Shown in pieces: positions 24,055-35,293 of a stretch of 64,000 nucleotides of DNA (position 1 is the stretch's first letter; each line of letters starts with the position of its first letter). The notes under the pieces were generated by a model. That model ran no database searches and was not told where the DNA came from. It was given only the letters and a program-made list of their open reading frames with translations. Origin of the DNA: Cycas panzhihuaensis. Taxonomy: Eukaryota > Cycadophyta. The stretch covers positions 80,235,741-80,299,740 of the forward strand of contig CM041465.1 of assembly GCA_023213395.1 (NCBI GenBank). The letters are read 5' to 3'. A program made the translations under genes and the position numbers.

Positions 24055-26616
24055 TGTTTCCCGGTTTCCGGGAATGGATACGGAATCACCGACTCAGGTA
24101 AGTGTAAGTATGTCTCTCGCATTGTCATCGCTTTCATTTGATGAGTGTTTGCTTGCATGTCTGCATGTGTGTGGCTTCGTGGGCGATTTTTTCGTCATCC
24201 ACACTTATTTTAGCCTATGACGACTATAGTAGGGGCACACTCCCAGCGAGTGCGGCACCCTGGTGGCCACTTCACTTCCCGCATCTGCCCTTCTCGCTCC
24301 AAGATCCACTCAATTTGTGACACCTCCGCCCGTGTGATGACCTGTCATCGTTTGGTCAACTTGCCACCCTAGTTGAGCCCTATTTTTGCTCCTTTAGACC
24401 CATTTGTTGGCTTGTTTACCCTCGGGTAGGTGCCTCAGCCCCCTATTGGTCCCTTTTGTCATCTGTCCCGACCACAGGTGGCTGGTCGTATTTTGCCTCT
24501 AAGTGCGTGCATTGGAATTTTTAGGTAATCGCCGAATATCCACGGTACCGCAGATTTCTGTTGATCTGTTGTCTCAGGTTATTTTTTAAAATCCGCCGTG
24601 GCAATTTCACATTTATTACAAAACTACCACATGGGTCGTGACTTAATTCTCTCCCAACTACGCCCTAATTGCTCGCTTTAGGGTTTTGTTTGAGTACTTA
24701 AGCCATTTTTGACTCATTTTTTATTATTCTTTTGCTCACTTTTGGATTTGCTCTCAAGGAAACAACATTCTACTCTGCTCTTCCCTGTTGTTCTGCTGCT
24801 ATCACTGGACCTGTGTCCCTCCTGCAGCGCCTTGCTCTCCTTTGGTGTGGCTTGGACATTCTCCCAGCCCCTTATACACCTTGGAGAGGGCCCCTTGGAG
24901 TGGTTCTAGTTGATCTTTGCCTAGGCAGTCCACAAGTGTCCCAAGTGCAGGTGTTGCCCTTCACATCTCTTTAGCAGGGTCTCAAACATGCTGTACTTCA
25001 GATCTGGGCTGATTTCTTAGCCCCTCTTCGCTGCTCTTTAGTTGAGGCAAGTCCCTTGCCTCCTTCACTTAGGTATCTTTTAATTTACATTGTTTTCTTT
25101 GTGATATTAATGCTCCAACTTGCTTTCTCTCTACTGGTGATTGTGAGTTTGTTTTCCCTTCCTTTTAGTAGGCTGTTCCACCATTGTTTTGTGCCTCTTG
25201 CCTGCGTTTGCTTTCAAGCGTGGCGTTGGTGGCATAGGCTTTGGGAAGGAGCTAGGTGGATTCCGTACCACCTTCCACGCTCCCTAAGCGGCTCTAGGCC
25301 CTCCAAAGCCTCCCTCTCGCCCCGTGCTACCCTTGGTTTGCAAATAAGGGTTTGTAGGCCCTTTTTTGGCCACCCAAACTAGCGTTGTCACAAGTTGCAG
25401 TGCTGATTTGGGGACCTTTGTTCAGGTTTGGGCAACTTGCATAAGTCCCAACTGCTGGTCTTTGCATAACTCTCTTCCTGGCTGCCCGGCTTGCTCCTCG
25501 TAGCATCCCGGTTCGCCGTAGGTTTTCTTGGGCCTCTCCTTGCCCCTTTGTTGCCATTTTCTAGCCCTTGCTCTTGGCCTTGCCCTTGCTGCCTTGTGGC
25601 TCTTGGGGGGAGGCTAGGGAGCCATTTGCGGGAGGTAGGCCACTCCGAGGCTTACCGATCATTTACTTTCGCCTTGGTCACTCTCTTTTGGGTACTTTCA
25701 TTGTTGGATTGGCACTAACGCATGGGTATTGAGATTCACATTTATACTATTTAGGCATATATTGTCAGAATCTTGTATTGCATGTTAGTGTCCTTCCTCC
25801 AAGAAGGGAGAGATCGCCATTGCTTGCAGGTATTTGGGGAGCGTGGAGAATACCGTCCGTTAGTCCCATTGCTAATAAGCACCCTTGTATTCATTGTACT
25901 TTCGCACTGTCTTCATTTATTAGCTTTTACTCATTTCCTTTCTTTGGCATCGCATTTGATTTTCCAGGGAAGGTAAGGAAGCCCCCTTTCAATCCGTCGC
26001 ATCATTGCGCATCTACGCGTTATGTGGAGTAGCTTGGTGCCCCTCGAGGAGGTCTTCATCACACACGCCCTCGGTCCAGGTGCACGTCTTACCCTACCTT
26101 GCTACCTTTTTTCCTTTCGGTTCCTTCTTAGTAATTAACACATTGAAGAGTAAAAGGGAAATCTGGTTTTGTATTTGGTTATGTTTCGTTTGTTTCATTA
26201 CACGCATTTTTGCTACCTATAAGAAAGGTCGTAGGAACTCCCCTTCTCTACCTTTCCTCTTCTCCTCTTAGCCGCATAAGTTCCTCGCCCCCGCTTCACT
26301 TGTGTACCCGGTTAGTTTGTTTAGGCACCCTTGGCCCATTCTCTTTGGATCTCCTCCTTCTCCTTCCGGCCATCCAAGGGTGGGAGGTCCACCTTGTGTC
26401 AACCCAGGTTTGTCCTGCGCACCTTCACCCTTGTTCGAAGTGGTGAAGGATCACTCGATAGTAGCCATACTCCATTGCAGATCCTAAACTCGCGCTCCAG
26501 TGCATGGGGCGCTCTACGTAGTAACTATTTGCCTCATAAGTCCCACCTTCAGTTGTATCATCACCCACTCTCACAACGCCTATTAGTTAGGTAGCTATCC
26601 CGTAGACGCGCGTCCA
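24055..26616 (+). repeat. Tat-A 5' LTR
   Basis: It runs from TGTTTCCCGG to GCGCGTCCA. It is collinear with 36117-38692. Several open frames of 60-108 codons occur in the same place in both LTRs, but none shows a domain. The block 24500-24590 is more diverged from the other LTR than the rest. Confidence 0.93.
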
Positions 26617-26617
26617 C

Positions 26618-26635
26618 TGGCGACCATACTAGGGA
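26618..26635 (+). promoter_or_regulatory. Tat-A primer binding site
   Basis: TGGCGACCATACTAGGGA begins one base after the LTR. The same spacing and a related sequence occur in Tat-B (TAGCGACTATATTGGGGA). It is not the initiator-Met site; the tRNA cannot be named without a tRNA set. Confidence 0.82.
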
Positions 26636-26790
26636 GTGCCAGTAAGGGATCTAGTTTCCGCTCTCTTCCGTTGGTTTCGCTACTTTCGTGTGATCCTTTT
26701 TATACCTATTTCGATCTCCATGTTGGGCAGCCCCCAACGCGTGTGTTTTACCGTTCTCTCTCTTTCCCTAACATTGTTGGTTGATCTCGC

Positions 26791-29010
26791 ATGCGACACT
26801 TTTCTCGTCGCTTGTGCAGTTTACCTCCATTGTTAGAAGACCCCGAGTATTGCCTTCTTCCTTCGTCAGATTCTGATCTGACTATGGAGGGATACTCTTC
26901 TGATTGGGCTTACCACACTTCAGCCTTGGAAACCCATGCCTTTCCTTCTTCTATTCCTGGGTCCACCCAAGAGGGTGACGACCCCCTTTATTACCTAAAT
27001 GACCAACACCTCTCGTTTGATGTCCATCCCTCTACCCATGCCGTAGAAGGATCCGTTCCTCTTGAGACTTGCCACGTAGTTGGTGACTCTTATGAGGAGC
27101 ATCCTGAGGAACCTACTTTGTTCGAGGTTCCGATCACCTCTTACGAGTACGTAGGAACTCCTCCTGTTGATGTAGTTGAAGCTCTCAATGAGTGTCATCG
27201 CATGGCACACTTGCAACCACGTCCTGGATGGCTTGAGGGTGCCCTTCATGGAGGAGCCTCTTCCTCTTCCGCTTCTCCCCCGCATGCCTCATCCTCATCT
27301 ACTCTTCCTTTGACAACGAATCCCTTTGTGCCTACACGTGTGTCCCACTCGTTCTCTATTCCCGGGATGGGGGCACGTGTTACGCCATTTCCCATCGAGG
27401 TCCTAGTATTTTAGGATCTCCTCGTGGTGTGTCTTTCCCTCAATTGAAGGTTAGCATACCCGTTCCTAATCAAACCAATGTGCAATCCCCTAATGTGGTA
27501 CATACCGTTCCTAGTAGGCCTGCCGGTCCTACTAGCCTTCCAATCACTAGTCATGTGGGATCCGCTCGCATGCATCCTCAAACCCAACATGTTGGTGCTT
27601 CCTTCTACGTTCCCCCAGGGTATACTTCTCAACCTTGGGGGCAGGGTAGAGGAAGCCATCTTTCAGTTTATGGGGTGGATCCGCTACACCCATATGGGGT
27701 CGCTCCACCTACGGGTGGCCCATATGGGCAAAACCTAGTTCCACATCCCTCTTGCCCATCTTCCAACACAATTCCATTCGTTGTGCCTTCGCAAGGGAAC
27801 CCGACCCCCTTCTAAGGCACCTACCCCCACGTCTCTTTTCAGCAAGGGGCGTTTCCTCAAGGAGGGATGGGTGTCCCACCCCCATCTGCTCCTTGTGCAT
27901 TACCTACTTCGACATTCATTAACCCTACGGTCTAAGCAAGGGCACGTCCCTTCATGGACTTTAGGTCAACCCCTCTTTCCATTGAGGCATTAAGAACCAA
28001 CTTACTGCCTCATCCCCCTGAAGTTCCTAGATTCGATGGGACTTCATAGCAAGACCCAGAACGTAATGCGTAGTTTTTCTATGGCATGCATCGATTACTG
28101 GGCTTATGACCACATTTTAGTGAAATTATTCCCGCGATCCCTGCAGGGTGATGCCCTCAAGTGGTTCTACCGTCTCCCTACCCATTCTATCCATTCATTC
28201 CAACAATTGGTGGACGAGTTCATCAACTATTTTGATGTAGCCCGTCCATTCGAGAGCGGAATGAAGTCGCTTCTTTCGCTCAAACAAGGTCATGATGAGA
28301 TGAATCGTGACTTTGTGCAGCGATTCCACGACTTGCTTCACTCCACTAAGGCAACATTACAGGGATGCGGCGAGACCTTTTCGTCAATGCACTTCGTCCC
28401 GAAGTCCATGTGGAAGTCCTCAAGATGGGGGTGACCACATGCGACTCCGCGATTGCCAAGTGTTTGGCGTTGGAGGCCATTGAGATCCAAGCTGGTCTCA
28501 AGAAACCTCTTAAGCCCTCACAGCGCCGTGAGGTACCACCCCCAACCAAGGATACAAAACCTTCCTAACCTACCCGGTCTTCCTCTCATCCGACTGAGAG
28601 GACTTTAGACCCTCTCACATCGGCCATACGCTCATTCGAGCGTACGATGAAGGAACTCAAGCTTCAAGCTCCTTCATCCCCTACATCCAACAATCAAGTC
28701 CAACAAACTACCCAAGCTCCTCTTCCCAGGAATGGAAACGCCCAGTCCTCCCAAGCCAGAAGGTTTGACCCTCCGCTTGAGAAGAAGTGGTACTCCATTC
28801 ATGGGGAGTGCTTCCATGACGATTCGCGTTGTAGGGCCCAGCATCCAAAGGATGCCCCTCGACATGATTCTTCCCCCAAACGGGCCTCAAGGCCTAATTT
28901 GGATCAACCAGTTCACAAGGATCCGTTCCCTAAACATGGGGAACGCGATCGCAATACCCAAACCAAGAACAACCGAAACTGAGGAAGATCGCCTTATCCC
29001 CGTCCTTTCC
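26791..29010 (+). pseudogene. Tat-A gag (broken)
   Basis: The start at 26791 (MRHFSRRL) is chosen because Tat-B has the same start (MRHFLRHL). The N-terminal ~207 codons to 27414 are acidic and Ser/Pro-rich. The Retrotrans_gag core lies at 28036-28434 (LQGDALKWFYRLP, then FESGMKSLLSLKQGHDEMNR). A frame change leads into 28365-28568 with LRPEVHVEVLKMG. A zinc-knuckle-like block WYSIHGECFHDDSRC lies near 28790. Stop codons at 27412 and 27813 and several frame changes break it. Tat-B carries the counterpart at 59700-62088. Confidence 0.85.
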
Positions 29011-29108
29011 GTGACAAAGGGAAGGGTGCCCGGAACTCGTCTTCTTCCTCTCGTTCTCCTAGCCATCGCACCCCGTCACCTTCGTGACCCCAGAACAGGG
29101 GGAAGAAG

Positions 29109-30434
29109 GTGATCCAGTTGCTTGAAGCAACTCCTACTTACGCCCTTATGCGATCTCAAGCCGCCAAGGAAGCGACAGGAGCTTGTTGTTCTTCCGCTCC
29201 TTCTGACCCCCTTCCAGAGAACCTTCCTCCAGAAGTCCCTCTCTTTCCCAAGGCTATTCCTGTACGCCCGGGTCATTACGATTTTCGAAGGGCACTTACC
29301 CAACCTACCGGGAAGGGTAAGCCCTTCTCTATCATGGATGAGCTTCATACAGTTGCTGCAGGAATGTCCTTGATGGACGTTTTGAGGAGTTGTCCCGAGT
29401 AGCGAGCCCTCCTCCTGGAAGCTTTAGGATCAAGTGATGTGCCTGTCCACGCTTTGGGTGTCACCCAAGGTTGTGGACCCGTTATCTCTTTTGATCCTAA
29501 GGATCTTCCTCCCGCTGGTGAAAGGGAATGTCAGTGGAACTTCCCATTCACCATCACTATCGATACGCCCGATTGTACTCTTCGAAGGACTGTTGTCGAC
29601 AACGATTCTTCTGTCAATGCCATGCCCTTGCGTGTCATGCAAGAGCTTGGTATCTCCGCCTTGGAACCCGTTCCCTAGCGATGCCAAGGTTATGACGGTA
29701 GCGAGAAGACCCCTTTGGGATCTGTCGCGATTCCACTCACCCTTGAGGGCAAGACCGTTCTTACCGACGTTGTAGTCCTCGATGTTGGCGTGGATTACAA
29801 CCTTCTTCTAGGTCATCCATGGCTCGACCAAATGGGAGCGGTGTGCTCGACCCTTTGGGGACAACTTAAATTCGTCCATGACGGACGAATGAGAGTGATT
29901 CCCCGCGAATGCCCATTTACCAAACAAACCCGTTCCACCAGTTCGACAAACCAAGGTTCATCTACCCATGCCTCGGCTTGCTCTATTGGTATACCTAACC
30001 CATCCGAAGAAGATCCCGCATCTTCTCCCCCTAGTCTCATGCGATTTACCCCTATTGGCATTGGGTGTTACGGGTACCTTACTTCGTTTAGTGACGATGA
30101 GTCACTCGACGAAGATGAGGATTGTCTTCACCCTGTCTCTTTCCTCTGTGCCAGTAGGTCACACCTGCCTTATTCTAGACCCCTATCCAGGACCCCTCTC
30201 GCCGGTGAGGTTAGCCAATCATACATGTCTCACATCATTGCTCGCGTTGATCCGCTCATCGCCAGTTCTTCTTCTTCATTACCCCCCGTAGGTAATGGCT
30301 TTGAGGAATTGCCTTTCGCTCCTTCCGAGGAGCCTCTTCCTGGTTTTCCTTCGGATTCCCATGAGGAAGTTGAGCAACCCGACGGCCGTCACAGTCCCAT
30401 TGCTCTTACTCCCTCTAGTGCTTCCTCTACTTAA
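29109..30434 (+). pseudogene. Tat-A protease region
   Basis: 29439-29678 holds the retropepsin active-site region, read here as VVDNDSSVNAMPLRVMQEL. Tat-B has IIDNGSSVNVMPLRVMQEL, so the active-site glycine has become aspartate by one base. A frame change near 29680 leads into 29715-30434 with VGVDYNLLLGHPWLDQMGAV, the second conserved block of gypsy proteases. A Ser/Glu-rich linker towards RT follows. The frameshift and the Gly to Asp change predict an inactive enzyme. Confidence 0.83.
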
Positions 30435-31003
30435 AGTAAGGTCATCCATGAGGTGGATTATTTCGAGGATGACGAAGCCTTGCTTGAGCATTTGGCGGGC
30501 CTTGTGCCTAACTTGCCTTCTGGTCACCACCGGCTTGGTCACCAGAAGATCCTCGTGATCGGATCCACGCTTGCCGATCCGATCCCGTCTCCTATTCCTC
30601 CTCCTCCTGTTAATCTCGCTCCTCTCCACTTCGAGGAGGGCAATGCCATGTGCATGGGGGTAACCCAAGACATAGTCTTGGCCTCGGGCAAGATCATTAA
30701 GGTCGGGTTAGAATGTTCCCCTGATGAGATAAGGGAGTACTCCCTTCTGTTCCAGGAGTTCTGAGACGTTTTCGTGTGGGATTATGTTGACATGAAGGGA
30801 ATCGACCCCACAATTGTCACTCATAACCTCACCACTCTTCCTGGCACCCGCCCTGTGCGTCCCCTTCACCAAGCTCTGCATTTGTCAAAATAGAGGTTAA
30901 GAAGCTTCTGGACGCTAGGCTTATCACTTCCATCGACTACCCTAAATGGGTCTCTAACATTGTCCCCGTTGCTAAAAAGAATGGGGCAATCCGTATATGT
31001 GTC
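30435..31003 (+). pseudogene. Tat-A reverse transcriptase, N-terminal piece only
   Basis: After YFEDDEALLEHLAGLVPNLP comes VFVWDYVDMKGIDPTIVTHN, the usual opening of Tat-type RT. ITSIDYPKWVSNIVPVAKKN and IRICV follow in a shifted frame. The sequence then stops matching RT at about 31003: the VDFRDIN motif and everything behind it, including the catalytic MDD block seen in Tat-B, is missing. Confidence 0.85.
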
Positions 31004-31528
31004 AACATCCTCAAGAAAACCATTACTCAATCCCAAAAGGATTGGCACCTTTAGTTGCCCTCCGCCTTGTGGGCTTATCGCACCTCTATTCGTTCTGCCA
31101 TGGGAATGACCCCGTTCTCCTTGGTCTACGGTACTGAGGCGGTACTCCCGCTGGAGGTGGAGATTCCTTCCTTGCGGGTCTCCCTTCAAGGTGTCATTGA
31201 CGAAGAGTCAATCCGTCAGGCTCACCTGCTAGACCTCGAAGCTTTGTATGAGAGACGCTTAGCCACCTATCAGGCTAACCTAGCATCCAAAACCCACTCA
31301 CAAAGGGCCTACGATAAACACCTTCGTTCCCGCCTTTTGTTTCCTGGGGATTATGTCCTCAAGCTTGAATATCTCCATGACCGTTTGACCAAGTTCAAAC
31401 CCCGATGGGTTGGTTCTTTCGTCATCATCAAATCCCTCGATAATGGTGCCTATAGGATAACCACCCTGGAAGGGCTTGAGTTTGAGAAAGCTGTTAATGG
31501 AAAATTCCTTAAGAAGTTTTATGTGTGA
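31004..31528 (+). pseudogene. Tat-A integrase, C-terminal piece
   Basis: From 31055 the open frame (157 codons) reads PSALWAYRTSIRSAMGMTPF, SLVYGTEAVLPLEVEIPS and GLEFEKAVNGKFLKKFYV. This is the integrase part behind the catalytic glutamate plus the C-terminal domain. The catalytic core and the zinc-binding part are absent, because the sequence is fused directly to the RT piece. The frame of this tail is intact to its natural stop, in contrast with the rest of pol. Confidence 0.87.
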
Positions 31529-32177
31529 TCTCTTGGCGATCTCTTCGCCCTACTCCGAAATGAGCCTAAACTACCATATTAGGTTGTCCCCATTCTTCCC
31601 AACCACGGGTAGAATGGCAGGTTAAGATGGGTCTTTCTTCGTCTTTCTGGTTCCTTCCGTGGAACCCGCGTTCCCATATCCTCTCAGGAACCTCTGTCGT
31701 CTTGCTTGGGCATTCCCTAATCAGGAGGACGCTTGGGAGCATCGTCGCTCCGCTTTCCTGCCCATCGTTTCCTTCGCATATTCCGCTATGCTCTTCCATA
31801 GATGTGTATGCTGCTCTAACCTCTAACCTCACACCTCTCTGTCGTCTCCACTCACGACGTGTGTGTGTGCTCCTGTTAGACATATAGCCATACATGGAAG
31901 GAAACATATCCATAACATAAAATACCCATAACATAAAACATCCACAACATAACATTCATAATACACAAAAATAACCATCCATATGATACATCATGCATAG
32001 CATCTCATATCCAAATGGGGTTCCAATCACCCCATGCATATATATATACATCCAATAATCATGTCACATCATACATCTTGGGAAGCTGCTGTCCTTACAG
32101 GGGGGGTACAATCATATGATCCTATATATGACCCCCTGGAGGCCCGTGCTTTCCCCTGCCAAAACTATATGTACATA
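31529..32177 (+). other. Tat-A spacer between integrase and antisense gene
   Basis: No supported gene. The C+T-rich first part is followed by an AT-rich stretch (31880-32080) with TATATATATACATCC. It may hold 3' ends of both the sense and the antisense transcript. Confidence 0.5.
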
Positions 32178-34093
32178 TCCTACTGTTGTTGCCCTACTCC
32201 TGGGGTGCCATCTCCTGGTCTCTGTGATCCTTCTCCTGGGGACCACATGCCTCTGAGGCTCCTCCTGGGCCTCCACAAGCTGCCTGCCTCACTCTCCTCG
32301 TCCCGCGGCCGTCTCGGGGTCGTCGCCGCCGAGTGGGTATGTGTCCTACTCTGGCTTGACCTCAATACCATCTGCGCGGCTAGCTGATCGTATCTGGACT
32401 GGATACGATCCCGCTCTCCCCGGAGTGCCTCCTCTGTCACCTTGAGATGCTCAGTGATTACTGCTAGCTGGGTTCTGCTCTCGCCATCTCCACCTGCACC
32501 ACCATGTGCCTCTAGAGCCTGTACCCGTCCGCATAGCTTATCTCTCTCGCGTCTCGTGTCATCTCTCTCCTACTGTAGACGTCCTCGGGATGCCACATGC
32601 TCTTGGGACTCCGCAGCCTATATGTCCCTCGCCCTCACCAACAGGGCGAATGCCTCTCTGTGGGCCCCTGTCGCTCTGGGCTCATCACCTGCCTGGATGG
32701 GCGATTGCCCCTCTGCGTACACCTGAGGGAATATCTCCCTTACTGCAGCCTCTACCAATCTCCGGATCTCTACTGCACCTGCCAATACAACATGCCATGT
32801 GTCAGTTTACATCTCACCATATGCCATGATCAAATTAAACCAAATATCTATCTGGATGCAAAACGACTCTGGAAAGGGTTAGGTCTCACCTGCTGTGGCC
32901 ATGGCTCCTCAGTCATGGCATCCTCCCCTCCTGGCTCTTCGCCAGCTGTAGGTGTCTCATCCACTGGCACCTCCTCTACTTGGGTCTCTCTCCTCATGGG
33001 GGTGGGCTCAGCTCTCATCCCTCCAGATCCCATCACGATTCGTAGCCTGTGGGCCCTAGTCACGGGTCCCCTAATCTCGCCCTGCGCCCCAGACGGTCCT
33101 GTCTCTCCTCCGGCAGCTCCGGATGGATCCTCTGCATCTCCTGCTGTCCCTGAGGGACCTGCCTCCCCTGTAAGTCATGACGGGCTAGCCCCACTATCTC
33201 CACTATCTCCATCATCCCCATCATCGTTGCTGTCATCGCCCGTGGGCACTCCTGCTCCGTCCGCCTCATCGTCGCTATCCCACCTCACCGTCCTGTAGGG
33301 CTTTACTATGTAGTCTGGGAGGGTGAGGAGGTCTAGTGACGTGGCCTCCACTGATCACCAGACATGGGCCCTGTCCTCTGTCCCCCTCAGTCTCGTCTGC
33401 CACCTGTGGACCATCAGGGCCTGCTCTATAATGGGGTGTGGTCCCCCCGCTGGTGCCACTGCCGCGAAGTGATTGAAGTACCAACACTGTAGCAGAGTGC
33501 TATATGATAATCTGCCTCTCCCGGTCGTCTTGATAGTATCCAGCTGGGCGACAAGGTTCGCCACTATCAGGGCTGCCCAATCCATCCTCTCGGCCCGGCT
33601 TCGGTGGCGCATCCATCCACCCGCATGGTACCTCCCTATAGTTCTGTTTCTGGGAAATCTGGAACAAAATGCACAATATAACCAGCTTCCTCACTTGAGG
33701 AATCACGACATCGATTATCCGGAGGGGCTCCCCTCCAATCCCATCTGTCAGATCCTGTGAAGAATAGAGCTGCCTCCTTGTGTACTGCCTCAGTGCTGGG
33801 CAGCGTCCCTAGTCTCACCGGCCTCCCTGTCGCCGGAACTCCCAAGATCATGGGATATCCCTCGGCGTGACCGTCACATCGCCCACCTATGGTAGGTGGA
33901 ACACATGTCTCCTCCTGTCCCAATGGGACACTATATCAACCAACAATCTCTGATCCGATGTGTATTGAGGTGTCTTGAGGGCCTTGGACAGGCCACACCT
34001 CTGTAGAATCTCTCTATCCTCCTATGTTGCCATCTCCATATAACTTAGCATAGCCATACCTACGTTCTCGCGGTTATCTACCGCGAGGACAGC
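32178..34093 (-). pseudogene. Antisense PMD / coiled-coil protein gene of Tat-A
   Basis: Exon 2 is inferred at 34093-32890, a 111-bp intron at 32889-32779 (GTGAGA...GGCAG), and exon 3 at 32778-32178. Exon 2 reads LLVDIVSHWDRRRHVFHLP, GDVTVTPRDIP and, after a one-base shift, LGVPATGRPVRLG. This pattern (FHLP.G..T.T..D...LGVP..G.PV) fits the plant mobile domain, known from MAIN/MAIL1 and from transposons. Further on are MDWAALIVANLVAQ and LSYSTLLQCWYFNHF, then an acidic Gly/Ser linker. Exon 3 is charged and coiled-coil-like (RERDKLCGRVQALE, LRGERDRIQSRYDQL). Three or more stops and shifts break this copy. Function unknown; host or element regulation is possible. Confidence 0.72.
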
Positions 34094-34584
34094 CTGTTCA
34101 CACCAAAAACAACTCAAGTCAGTCTCATGTTAGTCACTGTCACCCCTCTTTCTCTCAAATCTCTCTCTGCCTGAGATTTGGGACTCTTTTGCCCCTCATG
34201 TTTGTTTTTCTGCCTTTCTGCCTTTGTACCGTGCCAAACTTAGCGGTACCGCTAAGTTTGGCACGGGTCCCGCGGTGATCGTGGGCCCCACGGTAATGAT
34301 CGCGGCACCGCGATCATTGCCGCGGTACGAACGGCGACCCCCCAAAAGGGGGGATTTTCGCCCCGAAAAACCTAAAATTTTTTCTGGTGGACCCTGTGGG
34401 GCCCGCTGGGACCAGGGCTCCCTAATGCCCAGGTCCTCGCCTCTTTCTGGGTCCGATTCGGATCCCGAGAGGCCTTCCCTTGCCCATAAGGGGCACTAAA
34501 ACTATACAGAAATCATGCAAAAAACTTAAAAAACCTGCAAACTTTGAACTTCAAGATAGGCTAGGTTTAGTGATATCCACTCAC
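34094..34584 (-). other. Inferred first intron of the antisense gene (Tat-A)
   Basis: The donor GTGAGT lies at 34584-34579 and the acceptor GTGTGAACAG ends at 34094 (491 nt). Tat-B has a donor GTGAGT and an acceptor TTTTGCAG at the corresponding places, 500 nt apart. The exon sequence after the acceptor is homologous in both (GTGGACAATTACGAGAA versus GTAGATAACCGCGAGAA). The intron holds the palindrome cluster at 34229-34320. Confidence 0.62.
34229..34320. repeat. Palindrome cluster with a perfect 38-bp palindrome
   Basis: 34229-34266 is a perfect palindrome centred on GGTACC, with half-site CCGTGCCAAACTTAGC. Next comes CGTGGGCCCCACG (six-base arms) and then 34295-34318, with 11-bp arms AATGATCGCGG around CA. 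Tat-B has related foldbacks at the same place. Confidence 0.9.
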
Positions 34585-34766
34585 TGGATCTGGTCTCGCT
34601 ACTGCCATATCATCCGGTCAGTCATGCTGGCTCTCTCCACCCTCCGATCTGACAGTTCGATCTCCCCCTGCGTGCCTCCAAACTTGGGTGGCGCTCCACT
34701 GTGTAAGGAAATGGCTCTGGTTTCGTATGAGAGCCGGTGAAAATGAATCCATTTTCCCGTTAATTT

Positions 34767-34777
34767 CCTTATATAGG
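34767..34777 (-). promoter_or_regulatory. TATA box of the antisense gene (Tat-A)
   Basis: CCTATATAAGG on the minus strand, about 180 nt upstream of the inferred splice donor. Tat-B has CATATATAAGG at the same distance, and the sequence on both sides (GGGACCCCCGC / GGGGCCCCCGC upstream, AAAATGGATT downstream) is conserved. Confidence 0.68.
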
Positions 34778-35293
34778 CGGGGGCCCCAACGGGCACTTCC
34801 TCCGTTTTTGGTCTCGCAATAGTCGTTGGGACTGTCTCGTTGTCCTGATCACCTTTGCCTTCTAGCCCTGTCATCAATTGTGTTGTACTGAAGCCCTTCC
34901 TGCCCTCCCTTGTAAGGGCATTTATGGTGCCTCATTATTGCGCTTTTGCCAGGGCCCTTCTGCATCATTTTACACGCTACTCCCGTGCCTGCCCGAGTTT
35001 ATACTCATTTGGATCGTTTCGTCACCCTGGACTTGTTTCTGTGGCCCTTTCTCACTCTTGGGGTCCCAAAAGGGGATGCTCCCCTCACCTGGGGGCATGT
35101 TTCGCTTCCTAAAGCGACCCTTTTGTGCCCCAGGAGGCCGTTTCTTCCGACCACCTTTTGCCGGTGATCGGATTGCTTGCTCTCACCCTGGGTAACCTCA
35201 TTGCTAGGTCCTCTTACCCTTCACGGCCACCTTTTGCTTGCTTTTCAAGTGTTGCTTTCATTATCTATTGTTTGCCCAGATTTTGTGTCACTG
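34778..35293 (+). other. Spacer between antisense promoter and RNase H
   Basis: No supported gene. A pyrimidine-rich stretch ending TTGTTTGCCCAG at about 35279 lies just before the RNase H start and could be a splice acceptor. Confidence 0.45.

Noticed and set aside
24732-26594. Overlapping open frames of 60-108 codons inside the Tat-A LTR (repeated at 36804-38670)
   Set aside because: They occur in several frames of a GC-rich LTR, differ between the two LTRs by frame and stops, and show no domain. Treated as chance frames.
26618-26635. Naming the primer tRNA of Tat-A/Tat-B (Arg, Asp or Lys)
   Set aside because: TGGCGAC is compatible with more than one tRNA, and no tRNA set can be compared here.
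29430-30668. Minus-strand frames of 82-129 codons opposite the Tat-A protease
   Set aside because: Shadows of the sense protease region; composition follows the complementary strand and Tat-B does not keep them.
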